A program made the position numbers and the translations under genes. From Streptococcus sp. LPB0220 (GTDB lineage: Bacteria; Bacillota; Bacilli; Lactobacillales; Streptococcaceae): a DNA stretch of 64,000 nucleotides. This document shows, one piece after another, positions 55,466 through 64,000 of the stretch. The stretch is taken from contig NZ_CP044230.1 of NCBI RefSeq assembly GCF_008727815.1, forward strand, positions 976,001 to 1,040,000. Reading direction: 5' to 3'. The first letter of the stretch is position 1; every line of letters begins with the position of its first letter. The notes under the pieces were generated by a model that saw only the letters and a program-made list of their open reading frames with translations, did not search any database and had not been told where the DNA came from.

Positions 55466-57922
55466 ATGCAGGATAAGAATCTAATTGATGTGAATTTAAC
55501 ATCAGAAATGAAGACGAGTTTTATCGATTATGCCATGAGTGTTATCGTTGCTCGTGCCCTCCCTGATGTTCGGGATGGTTTAAAACCCGTTCACCGTCGT
55601 ATTTTGTACGGAATGAATGAATTGGGTGTTTCGCCAGATAAACCACATAAGAAGTCAGCCCGTATCACAGGGGATGTTATGGGTAAATACCACCCACACG
55701 GGGATTCCTCTATTTATGAAGCCATGGTTCGGATGGCGCAATGGTGGAGTTATCGCTACATGTTAGTGGACGGTCATGGAAACTTTGGTTCCATGGACGG
55801 TGATGGTGCCGCTGCACAACGGTATACCGAAGCCCGTATGAGTAGGATCGCTCTTGAAATGTTGCGGGATATTAACAAAAATACAGTTGATTTCACTGAT
55901 AACTATGATGCCAGCGAGCGCGAACCTTTGGTCTTACCTGCACGTTTTCCTAATCTTCTTGTCAATGGTGCTACTGGGATTGCTGTTGGGATGGCCACAA
56001 ATATTCCTCCACACAATCTGGGAGAAACCATTGACGCAGTGAAGCTGATGATGGATAATCCTGAGGTAACGACCCGTGAACTTATGGAAGTTCTTCCTGG
56101 TCCAGATTTTCCGACAGGTGCTTTGGTCATGGGGAAATCAGGTATCCACAAAGCCTATGAAACAGGAAAAGGCTCAATTGTTCTTCGTTCTCGTACAGAA
56201 ATTGAAGTAACTAAGAGTGGCCGTGAACGGATTGTTGTCACTGAGTTCCCTTATATGGTCAATAAAACCAAGGTTCACGAGCACATCGTTCGCTTGGTGC
56301 AAGAAAAACGGATCGAAGGGATTACAGCTGTACGTGATGAATCAAACCGTGAAGGGGTTCGTTTTGTGATTGAGGTCCGCCGAGATGCTTCGGCTAACGT
56401 TATTTTGAACAACCTCTTTAAGATGACACAAATGCAAACCAATTTTGGATTCAATATGTTGGCGATCCAAAATGGAGTTCCAAAGATTCTTTCTCTTCGC
56501 CAAATTTTAGGTGCTTATATTGAGCACCAGAAAGAAGTGGTGACTCGACGGACCATCTTTGATAAAGAAAAAGCGGAAGCACGTGCCCATATCTTAGAAG
56601 GTTTGCTCATTGCCTTGGATCACATCGATGAAGTGATCCGGATCATCCGCAATAGCCAGACAGACGCTGAAGCACAAGCTGAATTGATGGCTAAATTCAA
56701 GCTCTCTGAACGTCAAAGTCAAGCCATTTTGGACATGCGTCTTCGTCGTTTGACTGGTTTGGAACGAGACAAGATCCAAAGTGAATACGATGATTTGGTT
56801 GCCCTGATTGCTGATTTGGCTGATATTTTGGCGAAACCAGAACGTGTGGCTACCATCATCAAGGAAGAACTGGAAGAAGTCAAACGCAAGTTTGGCGATG
56901 CTCGTCGAACTGAGTTGATGGTTGGAGAAGTCCTTTCTCTTGAAGATGAGGACTTGATTGAAGAAACAGATGTCTTGATCACCCTTTCTAACAAAGGCTA
57001 CATCAAACGTTTGGACCAAGCGGAATTTACGGCTCAAAAACGTGGTGGACGTGGTGTTCAGGGAACTGGTGTCAAAGATGATGACTTTGTCCGTGAACTG
57101 GTCTCTACGAGCACCCATGATCATTTGCTCTTCTTTACCAATAAAGGGCGTGTCTATCGTCTGAAAGGTTATGAGATTCCAGAATATGGCCGGACAGCCA
57201 AAGGATTACCAATCGTCAACCTCTTAAAATTGGACGAAGGTGAATCGATTCAAACCATTATCAATGTGGAGCAAGATCGCAGTGACGAGGCTTATCTCTT
57301 CTTTACGACGCGACAAGGTTTGGTCAAGCGGACCAATGTAGCTGAATTTTCAAATATCCGTCAGAACGGTCTCAAAGCTCTGAATCTGCGCGATGAGGAT
57401 GAATTGATCAATGTCTTCCTTACAGATGGCAATGCTGACGTCATTATCGGTACCAAGTATGGTTATTCTGTCCGCTTTAATGAGGCTGTAGTTCGGAATA
57501 TGGGACGCTCTGCTACAGGTGTACGTGGTGTGAATCTCCGTGAAGGAGACAAGGTTGTTGGTGCTAGTGTCGTTACGGATCAAGATGAAGTATTGATCAT
57601 CACTGAAAAAGGGTATGGTAAACGTACAATGGCTAGCGAATACCCAACCAAAGGCCGTGGCGGTAAAGGAATCAAGACAGCCAATATCACAGAGAAAAAT
57701 GGTCCCTTAGCTGGTCTTTTAACTGTTAAAGGGGATGAAGATCTGATGATCATTACCGATACCGGAGTTATGATCCGGACAGGTGTGGCTAACATTTCTC
57801 AAACGGGTCGTTCAACTCAGGGTGTGAAAGTCATGAGACTGGATCAGGATGCGAAAATTGTGACCTTTACAACTGTCCAGCCTGATGAAAAAGATGAAGA
57901 AGTAGTGGAAGAAAACGAATAG
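55466..57922 (+). CDS. gyrA: DNA gyrase subunit A
   Basis: DNA-cleaving subunit of gyrase, which introduces negative supercoils. 818 residues. Catalytic Tyr in [13 protein letters not shown] (about residue 119). The quinolone region [12 protein letters not shown] has Ser81 and Glu85, the susceptible type. The C-terminal pinwheel carries the GyrA box QKRGGRG at about 529, which allows DNA wrapping. srtA starts 13 bases after the stop. Confidence 0.98.
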   Translation: MQDKNLIDVNLTSEMKTSFIDYAMSVIVARALPDVRDGLKPVHRRILYGMNELGVSPDKPHKKSARITGDVMGKYHPHGDSSIYEAMVRMAQWWSYRYMLVDGHGNFGSMDGDGAAAQRYTEARMSRIALEMLRDINKNTVDFTDNYDASEREPLVLPARFPNLLVNGATGIAVGMATNIPPHNLGETIDAVKLMMDNPEVTTRELMEVLPGPDFPTGALVMGKSGIHKAYETGKGSIVLRSRTEIEVTKSGRERIVVTEFPYMVNKTKVHEHIVRLVQEKRIEGITAVRDESNREGVRFVIEVRRDASANVILNNLFKMTQMQTNFGFNMLAIQNGVPKILSLRQILGAYIEHQKEVVTRRTIFDKEKAEARAHILEGLLIALDHIDEVIRIIRNSQTDAEAQAELMAKFKLSERQSQAILDMRLRRLTGLERDKIQSEYDDLVALIADLADILAKPERVATIIKEELEEVKRKFGDARRTELMVGEVLSLEDEDLIEETDVLITLSNKGYIKRLDQAEFTAQKRGGRGVQGTGVKDDDFVRELVSTSTHDHLLFFTNKGRVYRLKGYEIPEYGRTAKGLPIVNLLKLDEGESIQTIINVEQDRSDEAYLFFTTRQGLVKRTNVAEFSNIRQNGLKALNLRDEDELINVFLTDGNADVIIGTKYGYSVRFNEAVVRNMGRSATGVRGVNLREGDKVVGASVVTDQDEVLIITEKGYGKRTMASEYPTKGRGGKGIKTANITEKNGPLAGLLTVKGDEDLMIITDTGVMIRTGVANISQTGRSTQGVKVMRLDQDAKIVTFTTVQPDEKDEEVVEENE

Positions 57923-57935
57923 ATAAGGGGACAGC

Positions 57936-58679
57936 ATGTCACGCAAAAGAAAAAAGAAAAAGAGTTTACGCAATACTCTTATCAACATCGTTGCAACACT
58001 TTTGATTATTCTCTCGCTTCTCTTGATTTTCAATGCTCCGATCCGAAATATGATTATGGTTTGGCATACCAACCAATACCAGGTTAGCAAGGTCGATAAA
58101 AAAACCATTGACAAGAATAAAGAAGTGAAGACGAGCTTTGATTTCCAACATGTCCAGTCACTCTCGACGGAAGCCGTCATCAATGCCTAATGGCAAGCTC
58201 AAAAGCTACCAGTAATTGGGGGGATTTCGATTCCTGAATTAAACATGAACCTTCCGATCTTTAAGGGGCTTGAAAATGTAGCCCTCTACTACGGAGCAGG
58301 GACCATGAAGGAAAACCAAGTCATGGGGCAAGGCAATTATTCTCTTGCTAGTCACCACGTGTTTGGTCTAACTGGAGCAAATGCCATGTTATTCTCACCA
58401 TTAGAGAAAGCCAAGGCGGGTATGAAGATCTACATCACGGATAAAGAAAAAATCTATACTTATGTCATCTCGTCTGTTGAGACAGTGACTCCAGACCGTG
58501 TAGATGTCATTCAAGATCGTGAAGGTGTCAATGAGATCACCTTGGTGACTTGTGAGGATGCTGCAGCGACTTACCGTACGATTGTAAAAGGAAATTTGGA
58601 AACCTCTGTTGACTATGACAAGGCTCCAAAAGACATCCTGGATTCATTCAGCAAGTCTTATAATCAAATGCAACTTTAA
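57936..58679 (+). pseudogene. srtA: Sortase A, interrupted by an in-frame TAA
   Basis: Sortase A joins LPxTG surface proteins to the cell wall. The frame from 57936 encodes the basic N terminus and membrane anchor (about 12-38) and then a TAA at codon 85 (58188-58190). The same frame continues without change to 58679 with WQAQKLPVIGGISIPEL, the catalytic His in LASHHVFG, the catalytic Cys in EITLVTC and the Arg in TYRTIVKG. The total of 248 codons is the family length, so a single substitution (for example CAA to TAA) explains it. Internal restart at 58245 has no ribosome binding site and would lack the anchor. Confidence 0.93.
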
Positions 58680-58708
58680 GAAAATAAAGCCCGAGGCAGA
58701 GTGAACTG

Positions 58709-58758
58709 CACCCCAAAAGTTAGACAGAAAAAAATCTAACTTTTGGGGTGTTTTTATT
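58709..58758 (+). terminator. Terminator-like hairpin in the left end of the IS
   Basis: A perfect 16-bp stem (58709-58724 with 58735-58750) followed by TTTTTATT, made from the left inverted repeat and its own reverse copy. It would stop transcription entering the transposase genes from outside. Confidence 0.8.
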
Positions 58759-59277
58759 ATGAAATTAACTTATGAAGATAAAGTTCAGATCTATGAACAT
58801 AAAAAACAAGGGCGAAGCTTCAAAGAGCTTTCAAATCAATTTGGGATAAACATTTCTAATCTTAAGTACATGATTAAATTGATTGATCGTTATGGAATAG
58901 AAATCGTCAAAAAAGGAAAGAATTGTTACTATTCTCCCGAACTAAAACAAGAAATCATTGATAAAGTTCTGCTTGAAAGTCGTTCACAAATAAAGGTATC
59001 TCTAGATTATGCTCTTCCAAGTGTTGGAATGTTGCATAATTGGATAGCACAATATAAGAAAAACGGGTATACTATTGTTGAGAAAACAAGAGGAAGGATA
59101 CCTAAAATGGGACGTAAGCCAAAGAAGAAACCCGAAGAGATGACAGAACTAGAACGTCTTCAAGCAGAAAATGAGTACTTGAGAGCGGAGAATGCGGTTC
59201 TAAAAAAGTTGAGAGAACTCCGATTGAGGGACGAAAAAGAGCAAGAAGAAAAACGGAAATTGTCCGAGGATTGGTAA
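58759..59277 (+). CDS. IS3-family transposase OrfA
   Basis: DNA-binding partner of the transposase. 172 residues: two helix-turn-helix regions (about 5-45 and 55-100), a basic [14 protein letters not shown] segment, and a C-terminal leucine-zipper coil ([21 protein letters not shown]). It overlaps OrfB by seven bases in the -1 frame; an A run at 59249-59253 is a candidate slippage site for an OrfAB fusion. Confidence 0.92.
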   Translation: MKLTYEDKVQIYEHKKQGRSFKELSNQFGINISNLKYMIKLIDRYGIEIVKKGKNCYYSPELKQEIIDKVLLESRSQIKVSLDYALPSVGMLHNWIAQYKKNGYTIVEKTRGRIPKMGRKPKKKPEEMTELERLQAENEYLRAENAVLKKLRELRLRDEKEQEEKRKLSEDW

Positions 59278-60107
59278 CAGAGTTTGCTTTAGAGATTCTT
59301 CTAAAGATTATTAAGCTTGCCCGTTCAACTTATTATTATCATTTAAAACAGCTCGATCAAAGCGATAAGGATTATGATGTTAAAGTTGAAATTCAATCTA
59401 TTTTTACTGAGCATAAAGGGAATTACGGCTATCGTCGAATGACTCTTGAATTGAGGAATCGTGGTTTTGTAGTGAATCATAAGAAGGTCCAACGTCTGAT
59501 GAAGGTCCTTGGTTTAAGTGCTCGTATTCGTCGTAAACGGAAGTATTCTTCATACCAAGGAGAGATTGGTAAGAAAGCAGATAATCTTATTCAACGCCAA
59601 TTTGAAGCAACCAAGCCAATGGAAAAGTGCTACACAGATGTGACCGAGTTTGCCATTCCAGCAAGCAATCAAAAACTTTATTTATCGCCAGTTTTAGATG
59701 GTTTTAATAGCGAAATTATCGCCTATAATCTTTCGACTTCACCGAATTTAGAACAAGTGAAAGCTATGTTAGACCAGGCCTTTACTGAGAATCATTACAC
59801 AAATACAATTCTTCATAGTGATCAAGGATGGCAGTATCAACACCAGTATTATCATCGTTTTTTAGAGGATAAAGGAATTCAACCGTCCATGTCACGTAAA
59901 GGAAACAGCCCAGACAACGGCATGATGGAATCCTTCTTTGGCATTTTGAAATCGGAAATGTTTTATGGTTACGAGAATACATTTAAGTCACTTAACCAAT
60001 TGGAACAAGCTATTGTAAACTATATTGACTATTACAACAACAAACGAATTAAGGTAAAACTAAAAGGACTTAGTCCTGTGCAATACAGGACTAAATCCTT
60101 AACTTAA
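59271..60107 (+). CDS. IS3-family transposase OrfB (DDE integrase)
   Basis: Catalytic subunit. 278 residues: an N-terminal HTH_21-like region ([14 protein letters not shown]) and an rve integrase core with the DDE triad in [17 protein letters not shown] and [14 protein letters not shown] (D, D, 35 residues, E). The only start in this frame is TTG at 59271, so production by -1 frameshift from OrfA is likely. Full length with no stop. Confidence 0.95.
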   Translation: MVTEFALEILLKIIKLARSTYYYHLKQLDQSDKDYDVKVEIQSIFTEHKGNYGYRRMTLELRNRGFVVNHKKVQRLMKVLGLSARIRRKRKYSSYQGEIGKKADNLIQRQFEATKPMEKCYTDVTEFAIPASNQKLYLSPVLDGFNSEIIAYNLSTSPNLEQVKAMLDQAFTENHYTNTILHSDQGWQYQHQYYHRFLEDKGIQPSMSRKGNSPDNGMMESFFGILKSEMFYGYENTFKSLNQLEQAIVNYIDYYNNKRIKVKLKGLSPVQYRTKSLT

Positions 60108-60299
60108 ATTATTTGTCTAACTTTTTGGGGTCAGTACAGAGATGCCGGGGCTTTTTTCTTTATAGTATGGCATGAAATAACTAAAGGATTCTTGTAAAAT
60201 TGTAAGCGATTGGTAATATAATGTAAGGAATTTGTCATAATATTGAGGGAAAATAGGTATATAATAAGAGGAGAAAGAGTATGATAAGGAGGTAGAATA

Positions 60300-60578
60300 G
60301 TGACAAAAGAGCGAATTTATCATCTCTTGCATCATTTCTATAATCTCTTAATAAATGATTTTCCACGAAATGGATTAATTACGAAAGGAATCTACGAAGT
60401 AGAGCAAGTCTACCAAACCTTAGAAGCCATTCCTCAGAGTCAGGAGTACTTGATCCGCTGTGAAATTCAACAGTTTTTAAAGGAGCTTGAACAAGTTCAA
60501 ACAGGTTATCAGATCCGCTTTAATAAAGATGAAGTCTTAGTGTTAGATGATTTGAAGCAAGAAATCGCCAGTAAATAA
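60300..60578 (+). CDS. Unknown helical protein upstream of radC
   Basis: 92 residues, all-helical, soluble: MTKERIYHLLHHFYNLLINDFPRNGLITKGIYEVEQVYQTL then EYLIRCEIQQFLKELEQ. GTG start behind AAGGAGGTAGAATA. A TATATAATAAG promoter region is just upstream. radC starts 55 bases after its stop. Not a family I can name. Confidence 0.65.
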   Translation: MTKERIYHLLHHFYNLLINDFPRNGLITKGIYEVEQVYQTLEAIPQSQEYLIRCEIQQFLKELEQVQTGYQIRFNKDEVLVLDDLKQEIASK

Positions 60579-60632
60579 TGAAAGGTCGTTATTTTCTCAA
60601 TTTATTACGAATTAATAAGTGAGGAGGAAATT

Positions 60633-61316
60633 ATGTACGACATATCATTTATTGAACCATCTTTGCTTCCTAGGGAGCGCTTAGTTTCTGAAGGGGTGGA
60701 TAAGCTAAGTCATCAGGAATTGTTATCCATTCTCTTACGGACAGGTAACAAGCAAAAAAGCGTTTATGAGATTGCACAAGGTCTTTTGAGCTCGGTAAAT
60801 AGTTTAAAGGAGTTAGGGCAATTAACCCTAGAGGAGCTACAGGAAATCTCTGGCATTGGGCGAGTGAAGGCCATCGAACTTCAGGCTGTTATTGAGTTTG
60901 GACGAAGGATTCATAAAGATGAACTAATGAGTTCCGAACAAATCATGAGTAGTCAGAAATTGGCCCATAAAATTCAACAGGAAATTGGCCATAAAAAGCA
61001 GGAGCACCTAGTTGCCCTTTATTTGAATACCCAAAATGAAATTATTCATCAACAGACGATCTTTATTGGAACAGTGAATCGAAGTATCGCGGAGCCGCGT
61101 GAAATCCTGCATTATGCACTGAAGCACATGGCAACCTCCATTATCTTGGCTCACAATCATCCATCTGGTGCTGTGTTCCCCAGTAAAAATGATGATGAAG
61201 TCACTCAGCGAGTCTTAGAGGCCTGTGAAGTAATGGGGTTGACCCTATTGGATCATTTGATTGTATCCGAAGAAAACTACTATAGTTATCGAGAAGAAAC
61301 GGATTATTTGGTATAA
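60633..61316 (+). CDS. radC: RadC-family protein (JAB/MPN domain)
   Basis: 227 residues. N-terminal helix-hairpin-helix region ([17 protein letters not shown]) and C-terminal MPN/JAMM metalloprotease-like domain with [15 protein letters not shown]. Long linked to DNA repair by name, but its molecular activity remains uncertain. RBS GAGGAGGAAATT. A shared terminator separates it from the convergent rex. Confidence 0.92.
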   Translation: MYDISFIEPSLLPRERLVSEGVDKLSHQELLSILLRTGNKQKSVYEIAQGLLSSVNSLKELGQLTLEELQEISGIGRVKAIELQAVIEFGRRIHKDELMSSEQIMSSQKLAHKIQQEIGHKKQEHLVALYLNTQNEIIHQQTIFIGTVNRSIAEPREILHYALKHMATSIILAHNHPSGAVFPSKNDDEVTQRVLEACEVMGLTLLDHLIVSEENYYSYREETDYLV

Positions 61317-61349
61317 AAAAGGTTGGAACCTTCTTGTTCCAACCTTTTT
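61316..61349. terminator. Bidirectional terminator between radC and rex
   Basis: aaaaaggttggaac/gttccaacctttttg stem with a 6-base loop, between convergent genes. Confidence 0.9.
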
Positions 61350-61368
61350 GTTGTTGAAGTATAAGTCT

Positions 61369-62019
61369 TTATTCTTCGTTTTTACGCATAAAATAAAGAA
61401 GTGTTTGCAATTCACTAGTAAGATCGACATATTGGACAACAACCTCTTTAGGAACTGTCAGATGGACTGGAGAAAAGCTTAGAATTCCTTTGACACCGGC
61501 ATCTACTAAAAGACTAGCAACTTCCTGCGCTTTAATACTTGGGACAGTTAAAATTGCTGTTTGAATGCCTTCTTTTTTGAGATTCTCTTTGATCGTAGAA
61601 ATCCCATAAATGGGGATCCCATCCTTACTTTTGGTATTAATCAGTTCATGATCATCTACATCAAAAGCCATGACAATTTTCATCTTATTGCGTTCATGGA
61701 AGCGATAGTTGAGGAGCGCACTTCCCATATTTCCGATCCCCACAATAGCGACATTGGTAATGGCATTGTCATTTAAGAGATCGGCAAAGAAGTTCATCAG
61801 TTTTTTTACGTCATAACCAAATCCACGTCTTCCTAATTCACCAAAATAAGAAAAATCTCGGCGAACGGTAGCAGAGTCAATCCCAATTGCATCAGCAATT
61901 TGCTTGGAATTGGCGCGCTCTATTTTTTCAGAGTTAAAGCGTTTAAAAATTCGGTAGTAGAGCGATAAGCGTTTTGCTGTTGCGCGTGGAATTGGAGTAT
62001 TTTTATCATGTTTCACAAT
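61369..62019 (-). CDS. rex: Redox-sensing repressor Rex
   Basis: Senses the NADH/NAD ratio and represses fermentation and respiration genes when NADH is low. 216 residues: N-terminal winged helix ([29 protein letters not shown]), Rossmann domain with [14 protein letters not shown], and a domain-swapped C-terminal helix. The chosen start is GTG at 62019 (encoding KHDKNTPIP next), which fits family length; a longer frame reaches 62067. In other Firmicutes Rex controls fermentative dehydrogenases; a direct link to the ldh here is not shown. Confidence 0.95.
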   Translation of the reverse strand: MVKHDKNTPIPRATAKRLSLYYRIFKRFNSEKIERANSKQIADAIGIDSATVRRDFSYFGELGRRGFGYDVKKLMNFFADLLNDNAITNVAIVGIGNMGSALLNYRFHERNKMKIVMAFDVDDHELINTKSKDGIPIYGISTIKENLKKEGIQTAILTVPSIKAQEVASLLVDAGVKGILSFSPVHLTVPKEVVVQYVDLTSELQTLLYFMRKNEE

Positions 62020-62107
62020 ATCACAACCTTTCCCTCTTATTGTATAGGAAGATTGTGAAAAAATCAACTATCTAGAGTGTTTTTTCAAAAATATTTTTGT
62101 CTAAAGA

Positions 62108-62147
62108 AAAAGCTGATGGCGATGGAGAGTTCCATCATCATCAGCTT
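62108..62147 (-). terminator. Terminator after the DUF4649 gene
   Basis: aagctgatg/catcagctt (62110-62118 with 62139-62147), with an inner gatgga/tccatc stem, and a T run on the minus strand. It overlaps the stop codon of the gene at 62146. Confidence 0.8.
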
Positions 62148-62361
62148 AGTTTTCAGCTTGCTCTACCTTTTTCAAAAAAGCATAGAGTCCATCGACTCGT
62201 CCTGTATAGGGGAGTTTTTCTCCCTTGTATTCAATGGATACGATTGAGTAAGAGTCAGGCAAGGTTACACAGCCTGAAAAAGCTAGGATGCAGGCTGCAA
62301 GGTTGGGATAAGTAGTTGTTCGTTCTACTTGGTAAGCGTCGATATAAGTTAGGGTTACCAT
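62146..62361 (-). CDS. DUF4649 protein
   Basis: A 71-residue soluble protein: VTLTYIDAYQVERTTTYPN, then FSGCVTLPDSYSIVSIEYKGEKLPY, the DUF4649 pattern of streptococci. Function unknown. It lies one base after the DUF1831 gene, and both follow the cysteine desulfurase gene, so they form one unit. Confidence 0.85.
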   Translation of the reverse strand: MVTLTYIDAYQVERTTTYPNLAACILAFSGCVTLPDSYSIVSIEYKGEKLPYTGRVDGLYAFLKKVEQAEN

Positions 62362-62362
62362 A

Positions 62363-62710
62363 TTAAACCTCTGTTTTGTTGAAAATTTCTCTTTCGACGA
62401 GACTATCCATTAAGAAATAGAATTTTTGTTGGATAATATCATTTTCTGGATTTTTAAAGATATTAACCAGGCGAAGCCCAGACTTGTCTGTAATATTGAT
62501 CTTAAAACCTGTCAAATCTTTATTGAAAATGATTTTAAGTAGGAAGCCTTCGCCGCTATTTGGAACGGCTTCGAGCAAACGATTTAACTCGTAATTTCCA
62601 ACTTTTGTAACAGCGAATGTATTGTCACGTAAGGTATATTTTTTTACATTTGGGTGTAGACTATAGGTATATTTGCAGTCTTTCAATGAAACACTTGTTT
62701 CAAAAGCCAT
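62363..62710 (-). CDS. DUF1831 protein
   Basis: 115 residues: MAFETSVSLKDCKYTYSLHP, then KVGNYELNRLLEAVPNSGEGF and ITDKSGLRLVNIF. This fits DUF1831, a family of lactic-acid bacteria often encoded beside a cysteine desulfurase, as it is here (nine bases after it). A role in sulfur transfer is possible but unproven. Confidence 0.85.
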   Translation of the reverse strand: MAFETSVSLKDCKYTYSLHPNVKKYTLRDNTFAVTKVGNYELNRLLEAVPNSGEGFLLKIIFNKDLTGFKINITDKSGLRLVNIFKNPENDIIQQKFYFLMDSLVEREIFNKTEV

Positions 62711-62719
62711 ATTGTTCTC

Positions 62720-63832
62720 CTATGATAAAATTTCTTTAAGCTTTGTGAGGAAGTCTTGGACCTCCTCTATGGTATTGAGTTCTGAAAAACTAATTCGAAT
62801 GGATTCTTTTAGGCGTGAACTATCTTTTCCATAGAGCGCCTCAAGGACATGGCTGGGTTGAACTGTACCAGCGGTACAAGCAGAACCTGTAGAGACAGAA
62901 ATTCCAGCAAGATCAAGTCGCATCAATAAGACATCATTTTGGACGCCTGGGAAGCCAAGATTCCAAACAAATGGAAGATGATCGTCACTAGCATTTACAT
63001 AGTAATCGTATGTCCCTAAACCATTGACTAGTTCTTGGCCGAGTTTTTGAACCTGGTTGAAATTTTCTTCTTGACGAAGTGTAGCTTGCTGAAGCGCGGT
63101 TGCCATCCCGACAATAGAAATGAGATTTTCCGTACTGGCTCTCATCTTACTTTCCTGATCCCCACCATGTAAAAGATTATCAAAATCTGGGGAGGTTGCA
63201 TAAAGGAAACCGACGCCCTTTGGTCCGTGGAATTTGTGGGCAGAAGCACTGAGAAAATCAATTCCCAACTCTTCGGGATAGACAGGGACCTTTCCGATTG
63301 CTTGGACCGCATCAACGTGAAAGGCAGCTGGATGATCTTTTAAGAATTCTCCGATTTCTTTAATCGGTAGAAGATCGCCTGTCTCGTTATTGGCAAACAT
63401 GGTAGAGACAAGAATGGTATCCGGTCTAAGTGCAGCCTTGATATCACTAGCCTGAATGCGTCCATCTCTTGGTTGGACGATCGTAACTTCAAATCCGAAA
63501 CGTTCTACAAGGTATTCGATGGGTTCGAGAACCGCATGGTGTTCCAAAGCGGTCGTAATGATGTGTTTGCCATCTGCTTGGTGTTTCAAGCAGTAGCCTT
63601 TTATAACGGTATTATTACTTTCTGATCCACCTGAAGTGAAGAAAATACGATTTGGAAGAGTATGGAGAGACTGAGCAATCTGCTCGCGAGATTCTCGGAG
63701 AAGTTTACTAGCCATCCGTCCATGAGCATGAAGGCTCGATGGATTTCCAAAAGTGGTCTTCATAGTTTCAGACATTTTATCAATGACTTCAGGTAGAAGG
63801 GGAGTTGTTGCGGCATTATCAAAATATATCAC
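62720..63832 (-). CDS. Cysteine desulfurase, NifS/IscS-like
   Basis: PLP enzyme that takes sulfur from cysteine for thiolation of tRNA or cofactors. 370 residues. MIYFDNAATTP at the start, PLP lysine in SASAHKFHGPKG, and catalytic Cys in STGSACTAGTVQPSH. RBS AAGGT. It is the IscS-like type rather than SufS. It lies between prs upstream and two small DUF genes downstream in the same direction. Confidence 0.93.
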   Translation of the reverse strand: MIYFDNAATTPLLPEVIDKMSETMKTTFGNPSSLHAHGRMASKLLRESREQIAQSLHTLPNRIFFTSGGSESNNTVIKGYCLKHQADGKHIITTALEHHAVLEPIEYLVERFGFEVTIVQPRDGRIQASDIKAALRPDTILVSTMFANNETGDLLPIKEIGEFLKDHPAAFHVDAVQAIGKVPVYPEELGIDFLSASAHKFHGPKGVGFLYATSPDFDNLLHGGDQESKMRASTENLISIVGMATALQQATLRQEENFNQVQKLGQELVNGLGTYDYYVNASDDHLPFVWNLGFPGVQNDVLLMRLDLAGISVSTGSACTAGTVQPSHVLEALYGKDSSRLKESIRISFSELNTIEEVQDFLTKLKEILS

Positions 63833-63841
63833 ATTAAGACC

Positions 63842-64000
63842 TTATTTCTTGTGGTAGGCAAATAGAGGACTAACAGGTTTTCTTTCTTGAATGCGAACAA
63901 TAGCTTCAGCGATCAGTTCGCTAGCTGTCAGATAGTTAATATTTTTTGGTGTTGGTCCATTTGGAGCAACAGAATCGGTTACTAAGATTTCTTTGATCGG
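63842..64000 (-). CDS. prs: Ribose-phosphate pyrophosphokinase, C-terminal fragment
   Basis: Makes PRPP from ribose 5-phosphate and ATP, feeding PyrE and nucleotide salvage. Only the last 52 codons are in the window: [15 protein letters not shown], then [12 protein letters not shown] and the typical end [12 protein letters not shown]. The stop is at 63842-63844. The cysteine desulfurase gene starts nine bases downstream, so the two are co-transcribed. Confidence 0.93.
   Translation of the reverse strand, partial: PIKEILVTDSVAPNGPTPKNINYLTASELIAEAIVRIQERKPVSPLFAYHKK

Larger units (their letters stand above)
58702..60138 (+). mobile_element. IS3-family insertion sequence (IS150-like)
   Basis: 1437 bp. 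The ends are imperfect inverted repeats beginning TGAACTG and ending (reverse) TGTACTG, both continuing into CCCCAAAA..GTTAGACA. It is flanked by the 3-bp direct repeat GAG (58699-58701 and 60139-60141). It encodes OrfA and OrfB in overlapping -1 frames, both intact. The element appears complete and potentially mobile. The layout resembles IS861/IS150-group elements of streptococci. Confidence 0.93.
58686..60157 (+). terminator. srtA terminator split by the insertion sequence
   Basis: aaagcccgaggca (58686-58698) and tgccggggctttttt (60143-60157) form a stem with one bulge and a T run once the element and one GAG copy are removed; the restored loop is gaga. Confidence 0.8.

Noticed and set aside
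58245..58679. A separate 144-residue sortase gene
   Set aside because: It is the second part of srtA in the same frame, with no ribosome binding site and no membrane anchor.

Overview
The window is a continuous piece of a Streptococcus chromosome, most like an oral species of the mitis/sanguinis/parasanguinis kind. Evidence: Firmicute-type AGGAGG ribosome binding sites and TTGACA/TATAAT promoters; the parE-parC, gyrA-srtA, radC-rex and cysteine desulfurase-prs neighbourhoods; CodY, CcpA and PyrR target sites; and proteins recognisable as streptococcal ParC, GyrA, Ldh, DeoD, MutX and Rex. The species cannot be fixed from the sequence alone.

Layout. 1-6.3 kb: the end of an acetoin/diacetyl reductase gene, rpmE (type B), a membrane protein, a c-di-AMP/oligoribonuclease-type DHH phosphoesterase, flavodoxin, chorismate mutase, a CLC-F-like channel, rplS and tRNA-Arg. 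6.35-12.1 kb: an A+T-rich accessory island of probable orphan immunity genes (Imm74-like, ADP-ribosylglycohydrolase, two proteins sharing an unnamed repeat domain, a DUF1911/PoNi-like protein and one unknown), then two lipoproteins. 12.2-22.6 kb: PrsW-like protease, mnmE, and a nucleoside-salvage group (rpiA, deoB, punA, deoD) interleaved with a DUF1697 protein, a second CLC channel, an amidotransferase, a HEPN-motif protein and a sirtuin. 22.7-29.1 kb: a LysR regulator, a DUF6688-like membrane protein and the pyrimidine genes pyrK-pyrD and pyrF/pyrE, with two PyrR attenuators. 29.2-36.7 kb: small membrane proteins, a GT-C-like membrane protein, ung (broken), mutX, pyrC, an SGNH hydrolase and a YpmS-like protein. 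36.9-42.9 kb: the leuABCD operon with a leucine leader peptide, attenuator and CodY-like box, then a CodY-boxed Sua5/YciO-like gene. 43-51.4 kb: a tandem paralog pair, plsY, parE, an ANT(6)-like gene, parC and ilvE. 51.6-58.7 kb: DUF2969, three tRNAs, rpsA, a NUDIX gene, ldh, gyrA and srtA (broken). 58.7-60.1 kb: an intact IS3-family element. 60.3-64 kb: radC, rex, two small DUF genes, a cysteine desulfurase and the 3' end of prs.

How the parts work together. CodY-type boxes sit upstream of leuA, ilvE and the Sua5-like gene, tying branched-chain amino acid supply to nutrient state; leuA has leader-peptide attenuation as well. The pyr genes are split into units, two of which carry PyrR loops. 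The deo/pun genes salvage nucleosides.

The most unusual items are: (i) a repeated structured leader RNA with an apparently covarying long-range pairing in front of deoD (three tandem copies) and parC, both of which lack a Shine-Dalgarno at their start codon; (ii) a 122-bp tandem array of structured repeats between pyrF and pyrE; (iii) a 177-bp three-hairpin intergenic repeat present three times; (iv) the orphan immunity island with an unnamed repeated domain; (v) single in-frame nonsense codons in both ung and srtA; (vi) an IS3-family element inserted exactly in the loop of the srtA terminator; (vii) a HEPN RX4H protein directly abutting a sirtuin gene.
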